DNA of 64,000 bases, from positions 510,206-574,205 of the forward strand of contig VWZP01001599.1 in NCBI GenBank assembly GCA_013396995.1, written 5' to 3'. Positions 39,176 to 51,830 of the stretch are shown one piece after another. Under the pieces are notes generated by a model. The model worked only from the letters and a program-made list of their open reading frames with translations. It was not told the origin of the DNA and did no database searches. Numbering within the stretch: the stretch's first letter is position 1; each line of letters begins with the position of its first letter. The DNA comes from Dicaeum eximium. Lineage: Eukaryota > Chordata > Aves > Passeriformes > Dicaeidae. The position numbers were made by a program, and so were the translations under genes.

Positions 39176-40390
39176 CCCTCAAGTGTCAGTAATTTTCTTA
39201 CAAACGCATTTACTGAGTATCTACTGGGCAAAAATATGTAGAAATCAATCAGGTTGATGTGATTTTGTGTTTTGCAGGTACATAGTTTTTTGCAAAATTG
39301 TACAGTATTATATCTTTTACTGAGAATAAATCTTAGCAAGAACATAAACTTTGTCATTTTTGTTAAGACTTGAAATTACAGATTCATTATCATGAACATA
39401 GATGATTTATAAAAAGCAGAGTCATCAAAGCATATGCTCTTCTGCAATCCAAACAAGGTATCTATTTTCTAAACTTCTGCTGTTTGCTGGAAATACTGCA
39501 CGGCAGAAACCATCAATGGTAGTACTTTAACTTATAATACTTACAGTTTTCTGAACCATAACAAGGCGTGGAATAGCACTTAAGTGGTTTTATGGACCAT
39601 GCTTTCATTAATATGGTGCAAATCTCTTTATATTTCTGTGTTTGGGTCCTGGCATACTTACTGGAATAAAATTTATTTTCTGTGATCAAGTCAGTGGACA
39701 AATTCCATTGCTTTCTTTAAGCACTAGCACCAGCAAGGATGACTTCCTCAGCCCTAAAGTGTTTTCATTTGTAAACCAAATTTATCATAGTCTCTAAATA
39801 GCCAAGCCACTTGAGAGCATGTTTTTTGCCATATTTCACTATTATTGTCAAGTGTGATTGTGATCTAATCTACACCAAGGTATGAAATGAAAGCTAAAAA
39901 CCACTAAAAGCATGTTGCAAGACTAAAAATAAATCTGAATAAAGTACTATCAGAACCAGTGCCTGAAGTTTGATTCCTTGTATTTTTAACAAAAGCAGAA
40001 ATGCTTTTGTAGGACTTATTTGAAATAACTTTAGCAATCTAAAAGTTAGATATTTGGTAAAAATTAAAACATTACCTTTTTTGAATGAAACTGTGAATAA
40101 CTAATGAAGATGATTCATCCCATCCTAAAAAACCATCTGAGATAGGAAGATAAAATTTGCTTCTGAAGACTCAGATAGTGACAGCATATTTCCAGTAGAG
40201 GTAGCCTAAAAATCTCAAATAAAATGTAAGAATTTTCATTCTGTTTCCTATTAGCTGTCTAAAAGTTGAAATTCTTAGTCCAACATAATTTTCTTGGCTT
40301 TATTTATGGTGATTAGAGATACAAAAATAGGATAGTGGGGGGGGGTTTCTGCCTACCTTAATAACCTAGATGGGTATATTGATACAGATT
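39176..40390. other. AT-rich unique sequence
   Basis: No gene is seen. A G-run of 9-10 bases lies at about 40338-40347. Confidence 0.55.
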
Positions 40391-40478
40391 TGTTTAGGTT
40401 GGAAAAGATCTCTGAGATCATCAAGTCCAACCATTAATCTAGCACTGCTAAATCCACCACTAAACCATTTCCCTAACT
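40391..40478 (-). mobile_element. CR1 LINE 3' tail, about 90 bp
   Basis: The plus strand reads tgtttaggttggaaaagatc, tctgagatcatcaagtccaa and then cactgctaaatccaccacta and ccatttccctaa. This is the reverse complement of a CR1 3' untranslated end and is well preserved. The element is severely 5'-truncated, as is usual for CR1. No octamer tail is visible at the 3' (left) edge. Confidence 0.85.
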
Positions 40479-43400
40479 GGATGGTATCCTATTCAGTGAT
40501 GAGCCAGGAGTTTTAGGAGCTAGTAGATTGCAGCATGGCAGAAAATGAAGTTGGAAAGATTATTTACTTGACTCAGTATTTTGTTAATTTTTAAACTGAG
40601 AGATTTACTAAAGAATTTTGTATTCAAAATTATACTTTTTTTTGAAGGTAAAGTGTTATAGAAACCCTGAAATTATTTCTAGAAAATCTTTTGAGGTCTA
40701 GTGGCAAGAAGGCCAAAGAAATATTTCTAATTACATAACTTGATGGACGTCTTCTCCTGGTGATCTGAAAAGGTTTTTATTTAAATAGAAATAAATAGTT
40801 AATTTTGAGAGTCAATTAGTTAATATATGAGAGCATACAGCTCTCTGGAGTCACTTGATTCGATCTTCACAATTAGCCAAACCCAGCATCACTAGGCTCC
40901 TCAAAGATACTCTGCTGACCTAAAGAAATGTCCATGATTTCCAGTTGTGAAGTCCCGGCTGTGAGCTCAGGTGCCTTACAAAGATGCTTCTGCTGGCTCC
41001 AGGTGCAACTCTGCTTAAGTAGAATAAATAAAAGACCAAAGATTGTTGCTCTCAGGAAATAAAAATATATCAGAAAACCATTTTTTCTTTCTTTTTTGCA
41101 TAAAGATGCTTAACGAGATTGTGATGGGAATTGTTTGGTACAGTTCAGACCAGCTCTTGATCAGCCATTTTGGTTTGATCAAAAAGCACACTCATTCAGA
41201 TCTGAATGCTGAAGTTGTTCTCTCTGGGAATTCTACTCTACTGAATCCTGTACATCCAGCAAGGTTTATCAAAAATATCAATAGTGACAATGGAAAGATC
41301 CATAAGAGATAAAAACCAGTGGTGAGTGCTAGATATGTTCAAAGGTATGGGATGAAAATAATCTCCAGGAACAAAAGCTGGTTTAAAACTTCCATTACAC
41401 CACTCTGTCATGCACATTGTTTTAAAAAAGGAAAATGACTGCCAAGTGCTGTCTAGTTAATCTGCATAAACCCAGCACAGCTTTTTCTGGGCATTCATTA
41501 GAGATCTCTGCCGATTTTTCCTGATCTGAAGTCAACAAATTAAAGGCAAACTTGTGAACATGTATTAGCCCTACTGAGCCACTTGAATATCTTTTGCTCT
41601 GCAACTTTGAGGCAGAGCAGGAACAATATATTCAAGTTTAAGGATCCACCAGGTGCTCATGAGCTGACTTCTTGATTACCTCTTGCTATGCCAGTGTAAA
41701 GAATATATTTCCCTTTTCCTGGGCAAGTAAGTTAATTTGGATAATACTGTATTTAGACTGATAAAATATTGCAAGGATAGATATGAGACTACCTTCAAGT
41801 GCATTTTCTTCACTTACTTCTCCCATAGTGCACATACACTTCAGTTGATCCACCAACTGGCCAATACTGCTGAGAGGCAAATAAAATTGCAGTGAGGTAT
41901 ATATACAACCCCAACTCTGCCCCTGCAAATCTCTTGTGGAAAGCAAGAGTGACATCTGAAGCAATGGATTACCAACTCAGGGAGACACTGAGAAGCCAAT
42001 GTTGATGCCAGAAACTATCTGTGAAGGAAAAAAAATTACACAATATTAGTATCATCTACAAAATGAATATGCAAGGAACAGAAAAAAGGAAGAAAAAAAC
42101 CTCTTTCAAGTTCTGGAATTGTAAAATATTTTTCTTTTTAATTTATTACTGTGGGGATAGAATAGTCTACTGGGAATGTAATTTTGTTTTCCCTTAGGAA
42201 CAATGCCACAAAGGACCCTCAGTGATTTGCTGTCATCTGTGCTAGATATGGAAAGACATATTTAACCATCAAAGTATAGTTTCTGAATACACTGAATAAT
42301 CAAAAGTATTAAATCCTGCATGCAGACTAAAAAGATTAAAGAAAAAACAAAACTAAACTATAGAATATTGCTTCTAAATTATACAAAAATCTTTCCCTAT
42401 TGTTAAGAATTCAAAAATTATGCATTTCTAAAACCTGTATTAACTAGCAAATTTGTTTAGAGTGGAAATAAAAACATAGAGAAAAAGATGTGAAGTATGT
42501 TAATTCTTGTATAGAAGGGCTCTGGAAATAAATTTATATGAAAATTTACAGATTATAAATGTAAAAATTATTCTTTTCATTTAATTTAGAATTCAACTTT
42601 GTAAATGTGAGAAAGGCTTCAGAAATATTTTGAATGTATAATTTCATCACATCCTGTTTTAACTTTTGTTTCCATATAGGAATAATTCCAGAGGAGGTGA
42701 TAATACCTTGAATTCAGTGGAAATGCTGCACAATGAGGATTACTAATCTTTGATCATCTATTCAAATGGAGCAGCCTTGAATGGTAGATCTGCCAAAAAA
42801 TGGCAGAGTTTACTATTTTTTATTTGAGGAGGATATAACTAAGAAAGAGACCACCAAATGGAAGACTTTGATCACCGGAGGAGTTTGCTAAGGGAGATAT
42901 CAGACAAAGTGGAACTCGGAGGAAAGCATTCAGAAAGATAAAAGATGATAAAGTAGAAAAAGGAACAGCAGAACATGCTTTCATGGTCAAAAAGTGCTTT
43001 TGAAAGCAACAAGAGTGACACGTATAATGCACTTTCAGGTAGGTTGTTCAACTTAAAACTGGGGGAAATAATATTCTTTTTCCAATGGACCTAAAAAATT
43101 ATGCTTAATTTTTTTCACAAAATAATAAGACAGCAAAAGCCCCAAAATCCAGCCTTATTTTGAATTTCCCAACACACATATAGAGCTTCGTATTAAACAA
43201 AAAACTGATTATGTATCTTATTTCTTAATATTTTTTTTACATTTTAAACTGATCTTAAATCATTAGCAAATTATTCTGGATTTGTTATTTGATACTAACA
43301 AGTTATTTAGTTTGTTTTGTTCCATTGTTAAAGAAAATAATCTGTCTTAAAAATAAAACACTTACAAGAAAGAACCCCACTTTTGAGAAAAATACAGTCT

Positions 43401-45066
43401 CCTTAGAGGAAGCAGAAGGAGTCTGCCCAGAGTAAAGGTAAATCATTACAGTTTTGCACCTACAGTAAAAAGATTTTGCATTAAAATCTAAAATCATTCA
43501 ATTCTGTTGAAACTGATTTTAATTATTAACATAAATAATTATGCAGGAAAACAGTTTTCTGTGCCAAGACGTGGTGTAAACATTTTAGGTTATACAATAG
43601 TTATACTTGCTTTCTGAGGAACATAAACTCGGAAATCGTCCTGACGTTTTAAAGTCTATGACAATGAATTTCAGTTGGTTTAATACTTTTTTCCTGATTT
43701 TTCTCCTAAGCTTACTATAGAATTGTAGCACTCTCTAATGAGGTGCTCAAGAGTTTTGCAAAATGAGTTTCCTGAGAAGCAGGTGTTCGGCAGAGACATA
43801 AATGTGTCAATGTCAGAATAAGGTAAGTGCAGTTTTGGGTAGACAAACCCAACATTTCCAAAACTCAATATTAATATTCTTGTCATGCTGCTTTTTATTT
43901 TAAACTGTTGAAAAAAAAATTAAACTCATTCCTCGATTACGTATTTTGAAAACATACGTAAGAGCACCAGGTTATTCACAAACTGGTAACAAAATCTTTT
44001 GGAACCTGCTTGCAGTAAGCCTGGAAGAAGCAACTTTTGCACAGTCTCCTTTCTACCTCTGATAATCTGCCTTTGACTTTGAAGAGTCATGCAGCAACAG
44101 CTCAGCATATTTTCAAGTCATTCCCCCAGTCCTGAACAGCAATCCACTTTGCATTACCATAATCTGATCTCAGAACCAGACTGTGATCTCAATGCAGTTT
44201 TCTTATGACTATCACTGATCTACAAAAATAGAAATGCACAATATAAAGATGAGATCTCTCCTTTTCACTGTTCCTTATTTTATTTCCTACAGCATGTTCC
44301 TCAAATCTTTCATTTATAAAGAGTCTTGTAGCTCCTAGCTCTCTGTAACATCTCTGCTTTTCCTCATTTTTCATGTAGTTATTTCTCTCCTTATCTCCAC
44401 AGCTTCTCAAAACTTCAGTATCTCATTAAAACAAAATTGAAACTCTTAACCTCTCTATTCGCAGTAGTTTCTCAAGGTCTTTGAAGGACACAACAAGGCA
44501 ATCACATACCCATCAACTCCTAGAAACATGTAATAACTTTTTAGGAATGTTGACTATTTAAAACAGCAGCAGGCAATGCAATTCTTGTCTCCATCATGAT
44601 CTAAACAGTCTCAGAACACAAAGTATGTTCTAGACTCAGGCACAGAGCTAGAAGGGGGACTTTGAAGTCAACACAAGTATGAAAACAAGACTTTGCCATT
44701 CAGCACAATGCCCAGTAAGTCAAAGTTAATTTGAGAACTGTATTTGCATAATACTCATAGAAAAGACTATGATATACATACTGTATTTCCATGGAGAGGA
44801 TTCTAAGTTGCACCTTTCAGTGAACTGACAGCAGAACTGTGTGCCTGGAAGGCATTAAGACATCCCTTCTCCACCACATTGTATAAGGCCCATTCTCAGG
44901 CTGTCCCTCTGTCAGGATAGGTGTACTCCTCTATGCTGGCTTCCTGATCAAACTCTAGAGATACTGATGACCCAGTCCAAAATCAGGCTGGTCTGAAGTA
45001 TAATGTTTTGAGACTTTTTATTCCAGGACTGATTGAGTTTTTGTCACCCCTTTTTTGCTGAATTCT
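40479..45066. other. AT-rich unique sequence
   Basis: No gene is supported. The frames at 41043-41312, 41686-41964 and 42820-43032 have no recognisable domain. Two tacgta hexamers (43938-43943 and 43955-43960) frame an 11-bp spacer. Confidence 0.5.
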
Positions 45067-45301
45067 GCTCCTAGTGCACTGCAGATGCAGAAGGAATGTC
45101 AAGGGGAGCACAGGACTGCCACAACTTGGCTCCCTGCACACCACTCTCCTTGGCACCTGCCTCACTCCCTTGCAGATTGTTTAGCTCTGCCTAAGGTTAG
45201 GGTTATGCCTAGGGTTAAGGTTCCACAAACCACAAAGCCCAAAGCTCCAAGCACAGTGCAGCTACAAAAGGCATGCCAGGGGATCACAGGACTGCCACAA
45301 C
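45067..45301. repeat. Partial tandem repeat, period 177 bp, with telomere-like bases
   Basis: A segment of about 58 bp occurs at 45067-45125 and again, diverged, at 45244-45301. Shared phrases are gctcc-ag, gtgcag, ggggagcacaggactgccac against ggggatcacaggactgccac, and a common ending acaac. The spacing of 177 bp is typical of satellite monomers. Between the copies, 45191-45220 reads ctaaggttagggttatgcct followed by agggttaagg, which is close to degenerate vertebrate telomere repeat. The block is GC-richer than its flanks. It may be about 1.3 monomers of a satellite or a tandem element. I cannot name the family. Confidence 0.65.
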
Positions 45302-45965
45302 AGTTATGCACATAATTTCATTTTTTTCTCTCTTCATAATGTTTGAATTTGTTGCTTCATCCTCTTTAGAGTAGAATGGACGTTATCTTTTGGTCTCATG
45401 TAGTAAGTTAGATGTCTTTTTTTTTTTTTTCCTTTTCTTTCTGGAAATGAGAATTTAGTTTCATATACTTTAAAGACTTTCTCTAAGTGTATGACTTACA
45501 TGTCTAAATCCAGAAGAGGCTATAGACTAACAATCCCAGCCTCCAATAAGTTTGCAAAACTGCTAGAAGCCAACTTGTAGAAACATGCTGTGCTATTGTC
45601 TCTTCCTAATCAGCTTGCTTGTGTTTTTGAGCCCCAGTTCTACATGTCCAGCTCTCTCCTTGAATACCATCCAGATCTCAGGGGTCCAACTTACAATGTT
45701 AAACAAATTCTGCTCCTGAAGATGACTGAATAAAGTTATCTTTGGGAAGAACCAGCTTTAGCACACTCAAGTGCTTTTGTGAAGCTGAGGAAAGGAAAAA
45801 GACATTTTATTGCTGTTTCTATCAGCCATTACTAAGTGAAACAAAGTCACAAGCAGCTGTACCAAAGAAAGCTTTGAAAAAAAATATCTGGTGAATTAAT
45901 GTGGTTTATTTCATGAAACCTTCCCCAAGAGTTCCACTGCTCCTTTTCCCTGAAGGCAGGATGCA
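45302..45965. other. AT-rich unique sequence
   Basis: No gene is seen. A 14-bp T-run lies at 45417-45430. Confidence 0.55.
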
Positions 45966-46365
45966 GACCTGTTAATTGAACTCAATCTGTTTAGTTTATC
46001 TAAGAGAAGGTTAAAAAGTGACTTGATTATGCTACTTAAGTGACTGTACAAGAAAGATGTTTCTGCTGGTAGATGCCTTTTTAATCTAATAGGGAAAGGT
46101 GTAATGAGATCCAGTGGTTAGTACATGAGGCTAGACAAATTTGAACTAGAAATAAATCAGAAATTTTAATAGCGAGAGTAATTAATCACTGGGAAAACTC
46201 AGCAAGGGATGAGATGAGTTCTTCATCATGTGAAGAAGTAAGATTAGACAACTTTCTTAAAAATACGGTGAAAGTCATACAGACATTATTAATATAGAAA
46301 TTGCCCACTGCAACTCCTTGCCCTGCATCATTTAAGAGGTCAGACTAGATCATCATTATGATAAC
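45966..46365 (+). mobile_element. Ancient CR1/L3-like LINE, ORF2 C-terminus and 3' end
   Basis: The plus strand follows the ancient CR1/L3-like 3' end seen across birds and turtles (recalled, not searched). It has aactcaatctgtttagttta near 45978, then gagaaggttaaaaagtgact (R-L-K-S-D-L-I) near 46004. It then shows ttaatctaatagggaaaggt near 46081, ggctagacaaatttgaacta (L-D-K-F-E-L-E) near 46130, gagtaattaatcactgggaa near 46176 and finally aagaggtcagactagatcat near 46333. Those encoded pieces correspond to the same ORF2 end as in the younger CR1 at 38.4 kb. Stops and frameshifts are numerous. The 3' edge follows the 'aggtcagactagat' phrase. Confidence 0.8.
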
Positions 46366-47007
46366 TTTTATACTTAAAATACATCAATCAATAGATTACA
46401 GGTATTATTTGTTACATTTGTTACTTCAGACCTCTTACTCCATACACTCACAATTTACATGTTCTGAAGAGAGCGGCCAGGACAGAAACTACTGCCCAAA
46501 CTGAAAAGATGATAACTTACAGAGCAAGAGGCTTTATGAAAGTTCAGATGTAAAGGTCCTGAGCTTTGTCCATCCACAAGCTTTGACAATATCTTGACAG
46601 GCACTTAAAATCTCTAAAGCTTCCAATTCAAGTAAAAATATTAAGGCTTACATTGTTTTAAATTTAGGCTGAAATATCTCCCAGCTGCAATCTTTTCCGC
46701 CACTACTAAGAAGACAAAATATACAGGGAATGATGACAAGCCATGTATGGGCTAGAACAAAAGCACAGGCTGCCTTATCAGTATGTCTCCAGAAGTGCAG
46801 AGAATACTCTATCAGCACATCTTCATTTAGACAATCTACAGGGAGACTGAAAATATCCTGACCTCTGCAGAAGACCTAGCTGAAGTGGCCACCAGAGCCT
46901 GGGCTAGCTCTGGAGAAACTCCAGCACCACACCAGGTGGGAGAACAGCTGAGGTTTGGATTTCACCTGCAGCTGAACCTGAGGAGCAGCTTGCTCTACAG
47001 TGAAGAA
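46366..47007. other. Unique sequence
   Basis: No gene or named repeat is seen. Base composition becomes less AT-rich towards 46850-47007, just before the LTR-like block. Confidence 0.5.
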
Positions 47008-47545
47008 TGTCACAGCCAGGGCAGGGATCAGACAAAGGAGAAGGACGAGGCTCTCTGGTCTTGAGGTTCCAGCAGGGAAGGGTTTATTCCAAGCGAAGAG
47101 GTCAAGAACAAAGAAACACCTTCACCACTGCTGTGCAAGAGGTTCTATGCAGACACAAATCAGGGGGTAGATACAAACAGCAAACCAACAGGGAATCCAC
47201 AGGGGCGGACTGAGGGGACCACATGCAGTGTCTGGGGCCAGTTGGGGCCAGAGGGTGGAGAGGATGGGCCACATGGGCCAATGGGGCCTCGAGGAATAGG
47301 GAATTCCAAAGGGGTGTCACAGTCTGGAATTGGCCCCAGGTGAGAGTGGCAGGGAAAGAGCTGGAACAGAGGCAGAATTACACTGACAGGCAGGGAAGGA
47401 GCTGGGACAAAGGGTGGGGAATCCCATAAAAGGGCAACTTCAGGGGAGGGTAAAACCCAGTGGTAAACCGACTCAGGAGAGCATGGGGATACAACAGAAG
47501 GAACCACTTAACAAGGAATCAACAACATAAATTCAAACCGCAACA
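47008..47545. mobile_element. LTR-like block of an endogenous retrovirus, 538 bp
   Basis: This GC-rich block runs from TGTCACAG at 47008 to CGCAACA at 47545, so it has TG and CA ends. Two sets of LTR signals are visible. The plus strand has a TATA-like cataaaag at 47425-47432. The minus strand has AATAAA at 47088-47083, about 75 bases before its end, which would fit a polyadenylation signal followed by a short U5. The sequence type (agcagggaagggtttattcc, gggagggtaaaacccagtgg) looks like a passerine ERV LTR from memory. No target duplication could be found next to these ends, and no gag, pol or env lies beside it. It is best read as a solo or orphan LTR. The 115-codon proline-rich minus frame at 47160-47507 and the other frames here are composition effects. 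Confidence 0.7.
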
Positions 47546-50500
47546 TGTAGCCATTGCTGTATTAAACAGAAAGGGATGTTACTGACAAGATACATTAATA
47601 TGAGGTGGTGTGACCATTTTTTATTTCATTTGTCCAGAAAAAGACAGATGAATTCTTTTAGCCAATCTTCAAACCTGATAAAAAGAACATATTTTTAAAA
47701 TATGTTAGTCTTTTTCCAGTTGCAAATACTGAGTCCAAGGATTTATGTGAAAAGAAATTTAAGGGGGAAAAAGATAGATGAGTAAAGAGAAACAACAATA
47801 TTGGAGAAAGGCAATTTCTATGCTAGCAATGTATTTAACGTAAGATCCTGCTAGGTGTCTTGGTAAGGGTATGACCTTGTCCATACCTGTTAAAGCTGTT
47901 CAGTCTGGGATACCTTCTTTTCCTTTTAGGTCGTATTAGTTGTCTCAGCTGAGCTATCTCTTAGAGTTATGTTGTTTCAGGAGCAAGAAGAGATGAGAAT
48001 TGCACATATGCAGCTCTAGCATTTCAGGTCTCTTCACCAGTGATGCAATTTTTTCATTCATACAGCCCACCTGCCTCCATGTCATTGATCCCTGCTCATT
48101 GTCTTCTTGCTGCTGGCACTTTCAAAAAGAGAACAGCACTATGTAAGATGTACAATAGGGAATGAATGTGCTGCTCAGAATAACAGAAAAAATGTTACCA
48201 CTTAACAGAGCTACAGGTTATGGTGTTACTAAAATGCCCAATGTGACTCAGCTCTCTGCTTTTCACCAGCATGAGAGCAGTTCAGTCAGTTTTGGCACCT
48301 GGCCATTTGGGGTTCTCATGCTGCTCAGAGCTAATCCCATCATTTATTCATGGGGATAGGTTGTTAGAGAGTTTTTCTAGGCTAAAGAGCTTACAATCAA
48401 ATGTGCTATTTCATTAAAAGGGACAAAGAATTGCAGAACTGTATATTGCAGCGTATCACTCCACAACTTTACAGTGTTATGTGGGCAAGAGAGATATTTT
48501 AAGTAAGGTGCTCTACTACTACAAGAAAAATTATGATATTCTTAATGTCTGTGCAGTTCTAAATTGTAATTTCACTTGCTCTGGGGAAGTGTCATATCCC
48601 CATGATTATGCTTCCCATGTATTTACAGTCTAGGTTTTTACTCTGCTGACAAACATGTAGCTCTGCTGGCTCTTGATAGGAAAATAATGATGATGTGAAA
48701 TAGATTTCATTCCTTCTTGTGAAATATCTGTACAACAATTATTTATTAAAATCCATTTAAAGAATATACCATTAGTAGCACCACACATTTAGAAAACAGC
48801 TTGGTTTTTAAATTCTCAAGTGAGTGTCACGACTAATTATTTGACAAACACATACACCTCTTCTGACTTTCATTTTTACAAAGTTTATTTGTTATGGAGT
48901 GTAGGTGCATCAGTGAAACACAAAAATCCCACAGAATCCCACAGGGCTGCTTCAATAGAGGAAGTCTCTAATACTGCAAACTGCAGACACACCAATTTGA
49001 TTATATGAAAACTCCCTGCTGGATCTTAAAATTCTGATTTGCAGGGTACCAGGATCTTCAGCCTAGCTGTTATGTCATCAACCATTTTCTACAGTTGAAG
49101 TGCTTTTCTTGGATAGTAGATGTGCATCAAAAAATGAGTAGACAGCCTTGTGTGCCTCGAATATAGTCATTGATGATGATGAATTGCTGCTGTACCAGAG
49201 CTTTTTAGGGGACTGATTGGACCATTTTTCTGCAACAATCCTTTATACAAGATAATCTCAGAAATTACCTTTTTTTTCCCTTTAAGAACTAAAGGTAGCT
49301 ATTTCTTATCTAGAAATTGAAGAGCTTTTTTTCCATCATCCTTGAATGTTACTGATGAAAAATTTTTTTGCTGCTAGATTATATTGAATGGATGCATTCA
49401 TCATTCCTATAATTTTATCAGATTTATAATGAAAGAAATAAACAACAGGATCTAATATTAATTATCCTTTCAATGCTTTCTAGTTGTTTCTTACTTATTG
49501 TTCAATTAAAACCAATCACAATTGAAAAGTTGAATTCAAGGTTTAGTCAAAAAAAACACACAGTGATATTTTCAGCACAGAAACACTGTTTTTGACACAG
49601 AAACACACAGAAACTGTTTTCAGCACAGAAACACTGGTTTTTGAAACTTTTTAATATGTGTAAATCGCTTTCACTGCATAAGGGTAACAAGACATTAAAA
49701 TATTTATATAGCTAACAGAAAACCTGTTATGGAAAGTAAGTCAAAGTTCAGAACATTCATACTATAAAAAAGTGGTAACTTCTAGATGTATACAATTTCT
49801 TAAAATAAACTTAGAATGTTCAGATTCTCACCTTAAAATATTCTTTTTTTACTTTAAAGAATCTCTTAGGTGTTGGTGTAATTTTATTAGCCATCATTTG
49901 GGGCATGGCAGACAGCCAGAGAAGCACTCAATAGTATTTCCTGTTCACCTGACCATTCCCTTGCAAAATGAAGAGCTGATATACATAAAGCTAGAAAATT
50001 ATTCATTCCTAGAATCAGTTTGCTCTGAATTTGCATGTCACTCTATACCTCCAAATGGTAAACAAAAATATATTTGGATCTGCTGTGTTTTGGACACTGT
50101 CTATCTCTATCTTTGAAATTGGCAATTTCTCTCTCCTCTGCCTTTGCAATAATTTCATTTTTAAGACATTAACTTTCCTTCTTAAGGATAATTTACTTTA
50201 CAACAATCCTCTGTTCTGAGCAACACAATATTCTTAACTTAATTAGTACCATTATAAAGTACTATTCTTTCAAAAACGTTTTTTGTAAAGCCTGTAGTTA
50301 TATTTGAATTTTAGTAATAACACTGCAAGCACTGATACATAGTGTCTTCTGTTAAAACTACTACTGATTGTTAAAACTACAAAATTATAAATATTCATTG
50401 CTGTGGGTATTTATCAAAGTAATGTATAGTACAGGCTTCAAACAAAACTTGATTTCCAGTGAACATCAGAAATTTTTCAGGAAAGGATTTATGTCAGTGT

Positions 50501-51239
50501 CTTTCTGGATTAAACTACTTACTGTTTGAAGTAACCATCTCATTCTTCTTCTAGTTTTTATTTTTGTACTTATTAATATTTCATATACAGCTGATAAAAA
50601 CTTCATTTTTTGCACTATCACTGTTTAGCCAGTAAAAGGTGTTATTCTAACAACATATTCATGGAACATCTTCAAGTGTGCAGTCAGCTGACTGTGCTTC
50701 ATCATTGCAGAGATTTCATACTGACACTCTTCAGGGACAAACCATCTTGTATAAGATTCCTGCAGGCCTTGACCAAGGCACTTGATTTCTCAGTTTTTTT
50801 TATGTAAAATTCTCATAGTGCTGCTGCTTTTTCTTAGTCTGCTGGAGGTCTTTGTGATAATATTTGCATTCACAGTATTTACTGCTGTAAATATAATGCC
50901 CAGTATGAGGGGAGGTTTGGTTTTGATTGGGGCCTCAAAGGGTTTCTGCACTAAATTAACAAGAATAACCCTAAATGTAGATATATGTAGACAGATAGAC
51001 TAAAATTACATAGCTAATCAATTGTAAAATGCATTCTGTATGAATCCAGGACATTGTTACAGAAAATTTCTACTCATGGGTTCGGGTTCCTATTTCTTTG
51101 CTCTACCTTTTGAAATTCACCATTAGTCATGGTCAGCAGGGGGAAACACCTCCATGGCATGAAATATTTACTGCACAGATCCTATCAGCTGTCCTCAGCA
51201 GACTCTGTGCCAAAAGCACCATCCACACATGAAAGAAAG
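47546..51239. other. AT-rich unique sequence
   Basis: No gene is supported. The 114-codon plus frame at 49772-50116 contains no known motif and is probably chance. A 48-bp-period duplication lies at 49569-49664. Confidence 0.5.
49569..49636. repeat. Direct repeat, 48-bp period
   Basis: ttttcagcacagaaacactg occurs at 49569-49588 and at 49617-49636, with further cacagaaacac copies between. It looks like a local tandem duplication that has partly decayed. Confidence 0.85.
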
Positions 51240-51830
51240 TGCCTCCTCGAGTAACTTCCTTATTCATTTACTGACAAACCTGTAAATTGTGTTAGATGCC
51301 CATTCAAAAGGTTCTTATGCGATTCCAATTTAAACGTAGGAGAAGATCTAATAAATGTGGCTGCCAAACAATAAATCATGAAGACCAAGAAGAAGGAAGA
51401 AGGTTCTTGTGACTGGGGGTGTCTGTGAGTACATCTGGGAGCTGTTGGAGCGCGTTGTTAAGGCTGACGTCTCTAGATGGCAATGTTACATATGTTACCT
51501 ACATAATGATTTCCCGTAGAATGCAGGTGTTCGGCCTCTGAAGAAATGCTATACGGTCGTTGTGCAATTGTATTTGAAAAATACCCAAGTCCACTTTTCC
51601 CCACTTTCATTTCTGTGTTTGGTAACAAGAAACAAACATGATTTGTCAGCTCATATTTCTGGAGAAATGCAGGTTTGACTGCTTTTTAGGGTTGGTTTCA
51701 TTACGTAAGCGTGGAGGGCGTGAGGGAGGCACACACAGGCAAATTTCTGCTTAGCTGGATAAACTGGCTTATAAGAATTCTGCTACCATATTGCAGGGGA
51801 CCAGTGAGGTAGAGGCGAGATACTCTTTTG
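51240..51830. promoter_or_regulatory. CpG-enriched patch with bZIP-type palindromes (possible regulatory element)
   Basis: In a window that is very poor in CpG, this patch holds about 15 CpG dinucleotides, seven of them between 51450 and 51562 (gcgcg, tgacgtc, cccgta, ttcggc, acggtcg). It also has a TGACGTC at 51466-51472, which contains a CRE half site, and a perfect palindrome TTACGTAA at 51701-51708, the class of site bound by PAR-bZIP or NFIL3-like factors. No repeat family is recognised here, and no open frame of note exists. It could be an enhancer, a promoter of a non-coding transcript, a conserved element, or a remnant of a CpG-rich insertion. The sequence alone does not decide this. 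Confidence 0.3.

Noticed and set aside
43938..43960. tacgta inverted pair as an operator or transposon end
   Set aside because: A 6-bp self-palindrome repeated once is too weak, and no element lies around it.
45191..45220. True interstitial telomere array
   Set aside because: Only two imperfect TTAGGG-like units are present; it is not a (TTAGGG)n array.
47160..47507. 115-codon proline-rich minus frame
   Set aside because: Falls wholly inside the GC-rich LTR-like block; proline richness reflects base composition.
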